Assembly: GCF_022229015.1 (NCBI RefSeq)
Contig: NZ_JAKKFF010000284.1
Location: 1 to 34,535, forward strand
Reading direction: 5' to 3'
Source of the DNA: Micromonospora foliorum
GTDB lineage: Bacteria > Actinomycetota > Actinomycetes > Mycobacteriales > Micromonosporaceae
DNA: 34,535 nucleotides
Shown here: positions 24,859-32,767 of the stretch, piece after piece
Layout of the letters: every line of letters starts with the position of its first letter
How positions within the stretch are numbered: the stretch's first letter is position 1
Position numbers and translations under genes: made by a program
Notes under the pieces: generated by a model
The model's input: the letters and a program-made list of their open reading frames with translations, nothing else
Told to the model about the DNA's origin: nothing
Databases searched by the model: none

Positions 24859-24873
24859 AGCAGAGGAAAGCAG

Positions 24874-25347
24874 TTGTCCATCGAGATCGCCAACGAGTCC
24901 GGTGTCGACGTCGACACCGACGCCGTGCTCGCCGTCGCCCGGCACGCCCTCGACGAGATGGGGGTCAACCCCCTCGCCGAGCTGTCCGTGCTGCTGGTCG
25001 ACATCGACTACATGACCGAGCTGAACCACCGCTGGATGGGTGGCGACGGCCCGACCGACGTGCTCGCCTTCCCCATGGACGAGGGCAGCGTCGACCACGG
25101 CCCGGGTGAGTCCGCACCGGCCGGCGGCGAGCCCGCCCTGCTCGGCGACATCGTGCTCTGCCCGGAGGTGGCGGCCAAACAGGCGGCGACCGCCGGGCAC
25201 GCGCCGGCCGACGAGCTGCACCTGCTCACCGTGCACGGGGTGCTGCACCTGCTCGGCTACGACCACGCCGAGCCGGAGGAGGAGCGGGAGATGTTCGCAC
25301 TCCAGGCTCGGCTGCTGGCGAGCTGGCGGTCGACCCGCACCCAGTGA
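24874..25347 (+). CDS. ybeY: YbeY, rRNA maturation endoribonuclease
   Basis: This 157-residue protein carries the zinc motif [11 protein letters not shown] with His121, His125 and His131, and the upstream [17 protein letters not shown] segment typical of YbeY. YbeY takes part in 16S rRNA 3'-end maturation and ribosome quality control. It starts at TTG 24874, behind AGAGGAAAG, 15 bp after phoH. An insertion rich in Gly, Glu and Pro around residues 70-85 is of the type often seen in actinobacterial YbeY. The stop overlaps the next gene. Confidence 0.96.
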   Translation: MSIEIANESGVDVDTDAVLAVARHALDEMGVNPLAELSVLLVDIDYMTELNHRWMGGDGPTDVLAFPMDEGSVDHGPGESAPAGGEPALLGDIVLCPEVAAKQAATAGHAPADELHLLTVHGVLHLLGYDHAEPEEEREMFALQARLLASWRSTRTQ

Positions 25348-26747
25348 TGTCCACTCCTCCGTTACTCGCGGCCGGCGCCACCGCCGGCCTTCCCGACTTC
25401 CAGCTGATCGTCTTCGCGGCCGGCCTGGTGGTGTTGGCCGGCCTGATCGCGATGACCGAGGCCGCCCTCGCGGCGGTCTCACCGGCCCGAGCCGCCGAGC
25501 TGGCCCGTGACGGCGTGCGCGGCGCCCGTACCCTCCAGGTCGTCGCCGGCGACGTCGTCCGGCACCTCAACCTGCTCCTGCTGTTGCGGCTGCTCGCCGA
25601 GTTGACCGCCACCACGCTGGTGGCGCTCGTGGCGGTGGACAGCTTCGGCGCCGGCTGGCGGGCCGCGCTGGTGACCGCCGGCGCGATGACAGTGGTCAGC
25701 TTCGTGGTGGTGGGCGTCGCCCCACGCACCATCGGCCGGCAGCACGCCTACGCCGTGGGTCGCGCGGTCGCGCCGCTGGTCCGCTGGCTGGGCCGGGCGC
25801 TCAACCCGCTCGCGTCGCTGCTGATCCTGATCGGTAACGCGGTCACCCCGGGGCGCGGCTTCCGGGAAGGCCCGTTCGCCACCCAGGTGGAGCTGCGGGA
25901 GCTGGTCGACCTGGCCGAGCAGCGTGGCGTGGTCGAGCACGGCGAGCGCCAGATGATCCACTCCGTCTTCGCGCTCGGCGACACAATCGCCCGTGAGGTG
26001 ATGGTGCCGCGTACGGAGATGGTGTGGATCGAGGAGGGCAAGACGCTCGCGCAGGCGCTGGCGCTCTTCCTGCGGTCCGGTTTCTCCCGCATCCCGGTGA
26101 TCGGTGAGAGCGTCGACGACGTACTGGGGGTGCTCTACCTCAAGGACCTCATCCGGCGCTCCCGTGGCGGTGACCCGAGGGCCGAGCAGTTGCCGGTGGC
26201 CGAGCTGATGCGCCCGGCCACCTTCGTACCGGAGTCGAAGCCGGTCGACGACCTGCTGTCCGAGATGCAGGCGGCCCGCAACCACCTGGTCATCGTGGTC
26301 GACGAGTACGGCGGCACCGGCGGTCTGGTCACCATCGAGGACATCCTGGAGGAAATCGTCGGTGAGATCACCGACGAGTACGATGTCGAGCGCCCGCCCG
26401 TCGAACGTCTGGCGGACTCCTCGGTGCGGGTGACCGCTCGCCTGCCGGTGGAGAATCTCGGCGAGATGTTCGACACCGACCTGCCCACCGACGAGGTGGA
26501 GACGGTCGGCGGCCTGCTCGCCCAGTCGCTGGGGCGGGTGCCGATCCCGGGTGCCGAGGCCGAGGTCGCCGGTCTCCGCCTGGTCGCCGAGGGCACCACC
26601 GGCCGGCGCAACCGGATAGACACCGTCCTGGTCAGCCGGGTGGAGCCGGGCCATGAGCAGGACAGCGCGGGGCGCGGCGAGCACGCCGGCCCCGGGGACG
26701 ACACGGACAACTATCGAGACGACGAGAGGCAACCCGCCGATGCCTGA
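25347..26747 (+). CDS. CNNM/CorC-type membrane protein with CBS domains
   Basis: This 466-residue protein has an N-terminal DUF21 membrane domain (about residues 15-150 with three to four helices), then two CBS domains (E-V-M-V-P-R-T-E-M-V-W-I at about 220, and D-E-Y-G-G-T-G-G-L-V-T-I-E-D-I-L-E-E-I-V-G at about 330), and a C-terminal CorC_HlyC domain. Family members are magnesium or cobalt exporters, or were named hemolysins; the transport role is inferred. It starts at ATG 25347, overlapping the ybeY stop by one base; the GTG at 25344 is an alternative. Its tail overlaps the next gene by 8 bp. The phoH-ybeY-CNNM-era arrangement is widely conserved. Confidence 0.93.
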   Translation: MSTPPLLAAGATAGLPDFQLIVFAAGLVVLAGLIAMTEAALAAVSPARAAELARDGVRGARTLQVVAGDVVRHLNLLLLLRLLAELTATTLVALVAVDSFGAGWRAALVTAGAMTVVSFVVVGVAPRTIGRQHAYAVGRAVAPLVRWLGRALNPLASLLILIGNAVTPGRGFREGPFATQVELRELVDLAEQRGVVEHGERQMIHSVFALGDTIAREVMVPRTEMVWIEEGKTLAQALALFLRSGFSRIPVIGESVDDVLGVLYLKDLIRRSRGGDPRAEQLPVAELMRPATFVPESKPVDDLLSEMQAARNHLVIVVDEYGGTGGLVTIEDILEEIVGEITDEYDVERPPVERLADSSVRVTARLPVENLGEMFDTDLPTDEVETVGGLLAQSLGRVPIPGAEAEVAGLRLVAEGTTGRRNRIDTVLVSRVEPGHEQDSAGRGEHAGPGDDTDNYRDDERQPADA

Positions 26748-27126
26748 CACACCCGCCGCGCCTGCCGCCCGGCCCACCCCCACCGCGTCGGGCGCGCTGA
26801 GCGCCGAGGACGGCAAGCTCGTCGTCCTGGCCCGGGGAGCCCGCGCGCGGGTCGGCGCCGTGGAAGGCGCCGCGGTCCGCGACCAGGACGGCCGGACGTA
26901 CGCGGCGGCCAGTGTGGCACTGCCGTCGCTGACGCTCACCGCGTTGCAGTTGGCTGTCGCTTCGGCGGTGGCGGCCGGGGCGAGTCGGTTGGAGGCCGCG
27001 GTGGTGGTGACCGAGGCGTCGACGCTGGACGGCGCCGGGCACGCGGCGGTACGCGACCTCGCGGCGGACGCACCGGTTCACGTGGCCGCTCCGGACGGCA
27101 CGGTCCTCGGCACGGTGACCCAGTGA
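26740..27126 (+). CDS. Cytidine deaminase-fold relative without zinc ligands
   Basis: This 128-residue protein sits between the CNNM gene and era. The central part, G-R-T-Y-A-A-A-S-V-A-L-P-S-L-T-L-T-A-L-Q-L-A-V-A, can be laid against the cytidine deaminase block Y-x-x-G-x-N-V-E-N-A-S-Y-x-L-T-x-C-A-E-R-x-A, with all key residues lost. The protein has no Cys at all, and neither the H/C-A-E nor the P-C-x-x-C zinc motif is present, so it cannot be a normal deaminase. A gene of similar size lies at this place in other actinobacteria (Rv2365c in M. tuberculosis, from memory of the locus). It is overlapped on both sides (8 bp upstream, 4 bp downstream), so it is translationally coupled. Function is unknown. 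Confidence 0.75.
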   Translation: MPDTPAAPAARPTPTASGALSAEDGKLVVLARGARARVGAVEGAAVRDQDGRTYAAASVALPSLTLTALQLAVASAVAAGASRLEAAVVVTEASTLDGAGHAAVRDLAADAPVHVAAPDGTVLGTVTQ

Positions 27127-28028
27127 GCCCGGTGCAGGATCCGGAGGCGCGACCGTACCGGGCCGGGTTCGGCTGCTTCGTCGGCCGTCCCAACGCCGGC
27201 AAGTCGACGCTGACCAACGCCATCGTCGGCACCAAGATCGCGATCACCTCGAACAAGCCGCAGACCACCCGGCACGTCATCCGGGCGGTGCTGCACCGAC
27301 CGGAGTCGCAACTGGTCCTCGTCGACACGCCGGGCCTGCACCGCCCCCGTACGCTGCTCGGCGAACGGCTCAACGACCTGGTCCGGTCCACCTGGACCGA
27401 GGTCGACGTGATCGGCCTGTGCATCCCGGCAGACGAGCCGGTCGGGCGCGGTGACCGGTTCATCACCGGTGAGCTGGCCGAGTTGAAGGCGACCGTGCTG
27501 GCGGTGGTCACCAAGACCGACCTGGTGGACAAGCGTCGCCTGGCCGAGCAACTGCTCGCGGTCAGCAAGATGGGGGAGTTCGCCGAGATCGTGCCGGTGA
27601 GCGCGGTGTCCGGGCACCAGGTGGACACGCTCGTCGACGTGATGACCAAGTACCTGCCGCCGTCGCCGCAGCTCTACCCGGACGACATGCTCACCGACGA
27701 TCCCGAGCAGGTGCTGGTCGCCGAGCTGATCCGGGAGGCCGCCCTGGAGGGGGTCCGCGACGAGCTGCCGCACTCCATCGCCGTGGTGGTGGAGGAGATG
27801 ATCCCCGAGGGCCAGGTCATGAAGATCTACGCCGACCTGTACGTGGAGCGGCCCAGCCAGAAGGCCATCGTGCTCGGGCACAAGGCGAGTCGGCTCAAGG
27901 AGGTCGGCACCCAGGCCCGCAAGCAGATCGAGGAGTTGCTCGGCGGCCGGGTCTACCTCGACCTGCACGTGCGGGTCGCGAAGGATTGGCAGCGCGACCC
28001 GCGGCAACTGCGCAAGCTGGGCTTCTGA
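27123..28028 (+). CDS. era: Era, ribosome-assembly GTPase
   Basis: This 301-residue protein has the GTPase motifs G1 G-R-P-N-A-G-K-S (21-28), switch-region N-K-P-Q-T-T-R, G3 D-T-P-G and G4 T-K-T-D (the usual Asn of N-K-x-D is Thr). A C-terminal KH domain follows, ending with V-A-K-D-W-Q-R-D-P-R-Q-L-R-K-L-G-F. Era binds the 3' end of 16S rRNA during 30S assembly, matching YbeY and RsmE encoded nearby. It starts at GTG 27123, overlapping the previous stop. It is the last gene of the phoH-era run and is followed by a hairpin at 28045-28080. Confidence 0.97.
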   Translation: MSPVQDPEARPYRAGFGCFVGRPNAGKSTLTNAIVGTKIAITSNKPQTTRHVIRAVLHRPESQLVLVDTPGLHRPRTLLGERLNDLVRSTWTEVDVIGLCIPADEPVGRGDRFITGELAELKATVLAVVTKTDLVDKRRLAEQLLAVSKMGEFAEIVPVSAVSGHQVDTLVDVMTKYLPPSPQLYPDDMLTDDPEQVLVAELIREAALEGVRDELPHSIAVVVEEMIPEGQVMKIYADLYVERPSQKAIVLGHKASRLKEVGTQARKQIEELLGGRVYLDLHVRVAKDWQRDPRQLRKLGF

Positions 28029-28044
28029 CCCACCTCGTCGGCGA

Positions 28045-28080
28045 TGCCCGACCGGCGGCACGATCGCCCTCGGTCGGGCA
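28045..28080 (+). terminator. Hairpin after era
   Basis: TGCCCGACCG (28045-28054) and CGGTCGGGCA (28071-28080) form a perfect 10-bp stem with a 16-nt loop, 16 nt after the stop. No T run follows. Confidence 0.6.
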
Positions 28081-28115
28081 GCGGGGGATGTTCACGTTCG
28101 GTTGGGGTCGCCGTC

Positions 28116-28142
28116 GTTTGGTGCGGACGGCACGCAGGGTAG
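28116..28142 (+). promoter_or_regulatory. Candidate stress-sigma promoter of the acyltransferase gene
   Basis: GTTT (28116-28119), a 17-bp spacer and GGGTAG (28137-28142) resemble the GTTT-N15-17-GGGTAT promoters of SigB/SigF-type factors. The start codon is 39 bp further. Confidence 0.35.
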
Positions 28143-28181
28143 GGATGTTGTGCCCGGCGTCCCCGACCCAGATGCAGGCTG

Positions 28182-29306
28182 ATGCGCAACACGTACCTCG
28201 ACCTCCTCCGTTCCCTGGCCATCGTTCGAGTGGTGGTCTACCACGTCACCGGATGGGCGACCCTCACCCTCGTCTTTCCCGCCATGTCGGTGATGTTCGC
28301 GCTGGCGGGCTCGCTGATGGCCGCGTCGCTGACCCGCTCCGGACCGGCGGCGGTCGGGCGTCGGCTACGTCGGCTGCTGCCGTCGCTGTGGGTGCTCGCG
28401 GTGGTAATCGTGCCGGCCATGCTGTTCACCGGGCTGACGGTGAGCCCCCGGGTGCTGCTGTGGTTGTTCCCGATCGCCGATCCGCCGGCCAACCACTGGG
28501 GCGCGCTGGCGCTGAGCATCATCTGGTACCTGCGCGACTACCTCTGGTTCGTGCTCGCCTCGCCGGTCGCGTTCTGGCTGTTCCGGCGTGCCCCGCTGCC
28601 GACCCTGCTCGCCCCGTACCTCCTGCTGGTGACGATCGAGGTGGGGATCTACCCGGCGCCGCCGGTGCTGCGCGAGTTCGGCCTCTACTTCGGCGCCTGG
28701 CTGCTCGGCTTCGCCCACCACGCCGGGATGCTGCGCCGACTTCCCGGCCGGCTGCTGTACCCGGTGGCGCTCGCCCTCGCCGTGGGCGGCGGCGCCTGGA
28801 TCGTCGGGCATCCCGGCCCGCGCGGGTACGACCTGAACGACAACCACCTGGGCAACGCCCTCTGGTCGGCCGCGTTCATCCTGATCGTGCTGGGCCGGGC
28901 ACCGGCCGGGGTCGCCTGGCTGAGCCGGAGCCGACTGGTCGACCGGGCGGTGACCGTGCTCAACCGGCGGGCGCTCACCGTCTACCTCTGGCACATGCCG
29001 TTCGTGGTGGCTCTCACTCCCCTGTTCGACGTGGTGGGCTGGTCTCACCAGGACCCGGTGGGCCTGGCCATCCGGGTGCTGCTGGTCTTCGCCCTGGTCG
29101 GGCTGGTCGCCCTGGCCGTCGGCTGGGTCGAGGACGTCGCCGCCCGCCGCCGTCCGGAGCTGGTCCCCGGTGGCCCGGCGCGGTCCGCCGACGCGGCGGA
29201 GCGGTCGGCTGCCGACGCGGCGGACGGTACCGGCACGACCATCGGACGAGCGGTGGTGCCGGCGCAGCGGACGGCCGGGGCCAGCGTCAGAATCAACGCT
29301 CGCTGA
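28182..29306 (+). CDS. Acyltransferase 3 family membrane protein
   Basis: This 374-residue integral membrane protein begins M-R-N-T-Y-L-D-L-L-R-S-L-A-I-V-R-V-V-V-Y-H, with the Arg and His of the acyltransferase 3 family start. About ten membrane segments follow, ending near residue 320, then a 50-residue Ala/Gly-rich cytoplasmic tail. Family members O-acetylate or O-succinylate polysaccharides, antibiotics or lipids; the acceptor cannot be read here. Alternatively it may be related to the inactive-looking acyltransferase groups, since only the first motif is easily recognised. It lies between era and recO, and its last 14 bp overlap the DUF4097 gene on the other strand. Confidence 0.87.
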   Translation: MRNTYLDLLRSLAIVRVVVYHVTGWATLTLVFPAMSVMFALAGSLMAASLTRSGPAAVGRRLRRLLPSLWVLAVVIVPAMLFTGLTVSPRVLLWLFPIADPPANHWGALALSIIWYLRDYLWFVLASPVAFWLFRRAPLPTLLAPYLLLVTIEVGIYPAPPVLREFGLYFGAWLLGFAHHAGMLRRLPGRLLYPVALALAVGGGAWIVGHPGPRGYDLNDNHLGNALWSAAFILIVLGRAPAGVAWLSRSRLVDRAVTVLNRRALTVYLWHMPFVVALTPLFDVVGWSHQDPVGLAIRVLLVFALVGLVALAVGWVEDVAARRRPELVPGGPARSADAAERSAADAADGTGTTIGRAVVPAQRTAGASVRINAR

Positions 29307-30102
29307 TCGTGAGGTTGCCGCTGTTGGCCGAACCGTCGAGCATCAGGGTCGCCGCCGGGTTGTCGGCGACGGTGACGGTCTCGTCGCCGGAGTCGGCGCT
29401 GGACCGGACCCGGTAGCTACCCTCCGGCACCAGCAGCGTGACGTCACCGCTGGAGGCGTGGACCCGGGCCGAGGCGGGCTTGTCCAGCTCCACGTTGACA
29501 TTGCCCGAGCTGGCCTCGGCGTCGACCGTGCCGCCGAGCCGCCGTGCGGTGATGTCTCCCGACGAGGCGCGCAGCCGTACCGCCGCGGCGGCCTCGTGCA
29601 CCTCGATGTTGCCGGAGCGGGCCTCCACCCCGACCGCGCCCGACGCACCGGAGATCCGCACGTCGCCCGAACTCACCTGCAGCTCCACGGTGCCGACCCG
29701 GCTCAGCTCGACGTTGCCGGAGCTGGTCTCGCCCTGCACCGCCACGCCCTCCGGCACCGTCACCTCGTAGGAGATGCTGCACCGCGAGCCGCAGTCGGTG
29801 TCCAACACCAACTCGCTGCCCTTGATCTCGTACCGGGCGTTGTCCGGTTCGCCGCCCTGGTAGCGCACCACCCGCTTGATCCGCACCTCGGACGCCGGGC
29901 CGGTGCCGCGGACCACCACGTCGCCCGAGCCCCCGGAGAGCCGGACCGTGGTGATCCGGACCGCCTCGGTGTTGTCGTAGTCGAGCCGACGGAACGACAG
30001 GTTGTCGCACCCCGCGAGCACGATGAGGGTGGTGGCGAGCCCGAGCGCGACGGGAGCGGCGACGCGACGACGGCGCGGGGTGGTGGTCAGCTGCAGTGCC
30101 AT
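29293..30102 (-). CDS. DUF4097-type lipoprotein with alternating SGN/SGD repeats
   Basis: This 269-residue protein starts at ATG 30102 with an Arg-rich N-terminus, a hydrophobic stretch and the lipobox V-L-A-G-C, giving a lipidated Cys32. The rest is a beta-repeat domain of the DUF4097 (putative adhesin) type, with units of 17-19 residues each marked by S-S-G-N, S-S-G-D or R-S-G-N. From the first full repeat the order alternates GN, GD, GN, GD, GN, GD, and then GD and GN at the C-terminus. Such repeats predict a right-handed beta-solenoid. It should be attached to the outer face of the membrane. Ligand or partner is unknown. It is divergent from recO and tail-to-tail with the acyltransferase (14-bp overlap). 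Confidence 0.88.
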   Translation of the reverse strand: MALQLTTTPRRRRVAAPVALGLATTLIVLAGCDNLSFRRLDYDNTEAVRITTVRLSGGSGDVVVRGTGPASEVRIKRVVRYQGGEPDNARYEIKGSELVLDTDCGSRCSISYEVTVPEGVAVQGETSSGNVELSRVGTVELQVSSGDVRISGASGAVGVEARSGNIEVHEAAAAVRLRASSGDITARRLGGTVDAEASSGNVNVELDKPASARVHASSGDVTLLVPEGSYRVRSSADSGDETVTVADNPAATLMLDGSANSGNLTISER

Positions 30103-30192
30103 GACCAGCACGCTACGGCCGAGCACGAGCTGGCCGCATCGGGGTTCATCCGCGCTTGCACCCCGAACCAACCCTGATTTCGCACCCCGAGG

Positions 30193-30205
30193 GAGAATGG
30201 CCCGA
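30193..30205 (+). promoter_or_regulatory. Possible -10 of leaderless recO transcript
   Basis: GAGAAT (30193-30198) lies 6 nt before the ATG at 30205, the same spacing as at the HIT gene. The first base deviates from the TAnnnT consensus, so the call is weak. Confidence 0.3.
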
Positions 30206-31071
30206 TGGCCGGGTACCGCCGACAGCTCTACCGCGACGACGCGGTGGTCCTGCGTGTGCAGAAGCTCGGCGAGTCCGACCGGATCATCACCCTGCTCACC
30301 CGCCGGCACGGCCGGCTGCGCGCGGTGGCGCGAGGGATCCGCCGCACCACCAGCAAGTTCGGCGCCCGGCTGGAGCCGTTCGGCCACGTCGACCTCCAAC
30401 TCGCCGGCGACCCGAAGGGCAACCACGGCAGCTCACTGCACACCGTCAGCCAGGTCGAGGGCATCGAGCTGTACGGCAAACGGTTCCTGGGCGACTATCC
30501 GCGCTACACGGCGGCCAGCGCGATCGCCGAGACCGCCGAGCGGCTGACCCCGGTGGAGCGGGAGCCGTCGCTGCGGCTGTTCCAGCTCACCATCGGCGCG
30601 CTGAAGGCGCTGTCCCGGGGCGAGCACGCCACCACCCTGGTGCTCGACGCGTACCTGCTGCGCGGGATGTCCCTGGCCGGCTGGGCGCCGGCGCTGGTCG
30701 CCTGCGCGGTCTGCGGCACGCCCGGGCGGCACCGGGCGTTCTCGGTGCCGGCCGGCGGCGCGGTGTGCCCGGATTGTCGGCCGCCCGGGGCGGCGCATCC
30801 CGCGCCGGCCACCATCGATCTGATGTCCGCGCTGACCACCGGCGACTGGGTGATCGCCGACGCCACCGACGCCGCCGTACGTCGGGAGTGCAGTGGCCTG
30901 GTCGCGGCTCACCTGCAGTGGCACCTGGAGCGCGCGCTACGCTCGCTGCCGCTGGTCGACCGGGGTTCCTCGGCGGCCGGCGCGGCCTCGCCGCCGGAAG
31001 GCACCGGGGCCGTGGTGCTCCGGCCACGTGGCGACGTCGAGGCCGGGGCGGACGGCGCGAACAGGGAGTGA
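30205..31071 (+). CDS. recO: RecO, DNA repair mediator protein
   Basis: This 288-residue protein has an N-terminal OB fold ([25 protein letters not shown]) and a central zinc finger with Cys167, Cys170, Cys188 and Cys191 (C-A-V-C-G and C-P-D-C). RecO helps load RecA onto SSB-coated single-stranded DNA in the RecFOR pathway. The C-terminal 40 residues are an Ala/Gly-rich extension beyond the usual length. uppS starts 4 bp after the stop, so they are probably cotranscribed; recO-uppS linkage is common in actinobacteria. Confidence 0.96.
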   Translation: MAGYRRQLYRDDAVVLRVQKLGESDRIITLLTRRHGRLRAVARGIRRTTSKFGARLEPFGHVDLQLAGDPKGNHGSSLHTVSQVEGIELYGKRFLGDYPRYTAASAIAETAERLTPVEREPSLRLFQLTIGALKALSRGEHATTLVLDAYLLRGMSLAGWAPALVACAVCGTPGRHRAFSVPAGGAVCPDCRPPGAAHPAPATIDLMSALTTGDWVIADATDAAVRRECSGLVAAHLQWHLERALRSLPLVDRGSSAAGAASPPEGTGAVVLRPRGDVEAGADGANRE

Positions 31072-31075
31072 CCGA

Positions 31076-31888
31076 GTGATCCGATCGAAGAAGGCCGGCC
31101 GGCGCGAGCCGACGCCGCCGGTGCCACACCCGTCGGGGGCCCGACCGCCGGCGCTGCCCACCGAGGCGGTGCCCAGGCACGTGGCGGTGGTGATGGACGG
31201 CAACGGCCGCTGGGCCAAGGACCGCGGGCTTCCCCGCACCAAGGGGCACGAGGCGGGGGAGCACAGCCTCTTCGACACCATCGAGGGCGCCATCGAGATG
31301 GGCATCCCGTACCTGTCGGCGTACGCGTTCTCCACCGAGAACTGGCGGCGCTCGCCCGACGAGGTCCGGTTCCTGATGGGGTTCAACCGGGACGTGATCC
31401 GTCGCCGCCGTGACCAGCTGGTCGACCTCGGCGTACGGGTGGTGTGGTCGGGCCGGCCCGGTCGGCTGTGGAAGAGCGTCATCTCCGAGTTGCAGACCGC
31501 CGAGGAGATGTCCCGCGACAACTCGACGTTGACCCTGCAGTTCTGCGTCAACTACGGCGGGCAGGCCGAGATCGGTGACGCCGCCGCCGCGATCGCGCGG
31601 GACGTGGCGGCCGGTCTGCTGGACCCGGCGAAGGTCACCGAGAAGACCGTGGCGAAGTACCTCTACCACCCGGAGATCCCGGAGGTCGACCTGTTCCTGC
31701 GTCCCTCCGGGGAGGAGCGGATCTCCAACTTCCTGCTCTGGCAGACCGCGTACGCCGAGTTGGTCTTCCTGGACACGCTCTGGCCCGACTTCGACCGCCG
31801 CCACCTCTGGTACGCGTGCGAGCTGTACGCGCAGCGGGACCGACGCTTCGGCGGGGCGCTGCCCAACCCGGTCGCCCCGGTTATCTGA
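31076..31888 (+). CDS. uppS: UppS, isoprenyl diphosphate synthase (cis-prenyltransferase)
   Basis: This 270-residue cis-prenyltransferase carries the signature [13 protein letters not shown] with catalytic Asp41, then [13 protein letters not shown] and the C-terminal substrate-binding [19 protein letters not shown]. It makes the polyprenyl diphosphate carrier for cell wall synthesis; actinobacteria usually have two such enzymes with different chain length, and this one, near recO, is likely the long-chain (decaprenyl/undecaprenyl) type by analogy with Rv2361c. A basic and Pro-rich extension of about 33 residues precedes the domain. It starts at GTG 31076 behind GGGAG. Confidence 0.96.
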   Translation: MIRSKKAGRREPTPPVPHPSGARPPALPTEAVPRHVAVVMDGNGRWAKDRGLPRTKGHEAGEHSLFDTIEGAIEMGIPYLSAYAFSTENWRRSPDEVRFLMGFNRDVIRRRRDQLVDLGVRVVWSGRPGRLWKSVISELQTAEEMSRDNSTLTLQFCVNYGGQAEIGDAAAAIARDVAAGLLDPAKVTEKTVAKYLYHPEIPEVDLFLRPSGEERISNFLLWQTAYAELVFLDTLWPDFDRRHLWYACELYAQRDRRFGGALPNPVAPVI

Positions 31889-31896
31889 GCCGACGC

Positions 31897-31922
31897 GCTT
31901 ACCCGCACGTCACTCTGGGTAT
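31897..31922 (+). promoter_or_regulatory. Candidate SigB-type promoter before the small basic protein gene
   Basis: GCTT (31897-31900), a 16-bp spacer and GGGTAT (31917-31922) match the actinobacterial SigB consensus GNNT-N14-16-GGGTAT. The start codon is 37 bp further, behind GGAGG. Confidence 0.4.
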
Positions 31923-31959
31923 CAGAGACGTCAGAAGCCACTGACGGAGGTGAACCCAC

Positions 31960-32145
31960 ATGATCCAGAAGCGCATTGCCCAGTGGGCGGTGATGGCGAT
32001 CGCGGTGCCGCTGGCCGCGGCCGGCGCTCGTCGGCTCAGCCACACCCTGGAGGCCCGGCGTGGTCCCTCCGGGGCGACCCGGTTGCTGACCAAGGGTGCG
32101 GACCTGATGCGTCCGCAGAAGGCCAAGCGCCGCCGCTTCTTCTGA
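31960..32145 (+). CDS. Small basic membrane-associated protein (61 aa)
   Basis: This short gene starts at ATG 31960 with a good Shine-Dalgarno GGAGG (31946-31950). The 61-residue product has a hydrophobic helix at about residues 8-22 (Q-W-A-V-M-A-I-A-V-P-L-A-A-A-G) and a very basic C-terminus (R-P-Q-K-A-K-R-R-R-F-F). The layout suggests a membrane-bound peptide whose tail faces the cytoplasm and could touch nucleic acid or lipid head groups; that is inference. I do not recognise a family. A strong hairpin follows, so it is an independent unit, with a possible stress-sigma promoter in front. Confidence 0.75.
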   Translation: MIQKRIAQWAVMAIAVPLAAAGARRLSHTLEARRGPSGATRLLTKGADLMRPQKAKRRRFF

Positions 32146-32163
32146 CCAAACCTCAGCTCTCCC

Positions 32164-32193
32164 GGCGCCGCCCGCACCCGTGCGGGCGGCGCC
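32164..32193 (+). terminator. Strong hairpin after the 61-aa gene
   Basis: GGCGCCGCCCGCAC (32164-32177) and GTGCGGGCGGCGCC (32180-32193) form a perfect 14-bp inverted repeat with only CC between, so the tip bases stay open. It begins 19 nt after the stop. Confidence 0.8.
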
Positions 32194-32247
32194 GTCGCAT
32201 CCCCACCCCCGCCCCACCCCCGCCCCACCCCCCACCCTCGCCCCGGT

Positions 32248-32318
32248 CGATCATGGAGTTGTGGTGGCCGGATCAGCCGCTTTTGCGACTTGTGTTCACC
32301 ACCACAACTCCATGATCG
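32248..32318. repeat. Palindrome A, 20-bp arms with 31-nt loop
   Basis: CGATCATGGAGTTGTGGTGG (32248-32267) is the exact reverse complement of 32299-32318. The arms are less GC-rich than the surroundings. It resembles a dispersed REP-like palindrome more than a terminator, as it lies far from a stop codon and has a long loop. A related palindrome lies at 33567-33603. Confidence 0.85.
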
Positions 32319-32394
32319 GCGCGGCCGGGGGTGGGGAGCGCGGCCGGGGGTGATCGGCGCGGCCGGGGGTGCGGAGCGCGGCCGGGGGTGGGGA
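32319..32394. repeat. 19-bp tandem repeat, four copies
   Basis: Four units starting at 32319, 32338, 32357 and 32376 share GCGCGGCCGGGGGTG and differ only in the last four bases (GGGA, ATCG, CGGA, GGGA). A fifth, altered unit follows. The array abuts palindrome A directly. Confidence 0.9.
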
Positions 32395-32539
32395 GCGCAG
32401 GCCGGGGGTTGGGGTGCGTGGTTGGGGTTGGGGTTGGCGCGGGTGGTGCCGAGGTGGGGTGGTGCGGTCGTTTCGGGGTCCTGCGCGAGGGCGGCGGGTA
32501 GGGTCCGGAGGTGGTGGGACGACGGCGGTTGGGGGGGAA

Positions 32540-32767
32540 ATGCGGGATCTCCGATTCAAGATGATCATGGCGTTGAACGCCGCCGATCTGGGCGACCCGA
32601 TCTGCGAGCAGGTGGCCGAGATCTGTGCCGAGATCGCCGAGCAGCACTGTGCCGAGTTCGGCCACACACCGCAGCTGCGGACCGGTGAGATCGCCGAACT
32701 GGCCACCGGTGAGCCGGCCCTGACCTGGGCGCCGTCGACCCCTGACGCCGGGCAGCGTGCGTGGTGA
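32540..32767 (+). CDS. Small Cys/His-containing protein (75 aa), coupled to pirin
   Basis: This 75-residue acidic protein starts at ATG 32540 behind GGGGGGGAA. Its central part is an amphipathic helix D-P-I-C-E-Q-V-A-E-I-C-A-E-I-A-E-Q-H-C with Cys22, Cys29 and Cys37 spaced by seven and eight residues, plus His36 and His42. The Cys side chains would fall on one face, which could bind metal or form disulfides; that is inference. No family is recognised. The stop TGA overlaps the GTG of the pirin gene (GTGA), so the two are translated together and may work together. A TAGGGT (32499-32504) may be its -10. Confidence 0.75.
   Translation: MRDLRFKMIMALNAADLGDPICEQVAEICAEIAEQHCAEFGHTPQLRTGEIAELATGEPALTWAPSTPDAGQRAW

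Larger units (their letters stand above)
32146..32539. other. Repeat-rich spacer before the small Cys protein gene
   Basis: This 394-bp stretch holds the terminator of the 61-aa gene, a C-rich tract, a 20-bp palindrome (32248-32318), four tandem 19-bp units (32319-32394), and a G-rich stretch up to the next gene. No credible gene is present. Confidence 0.75.
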
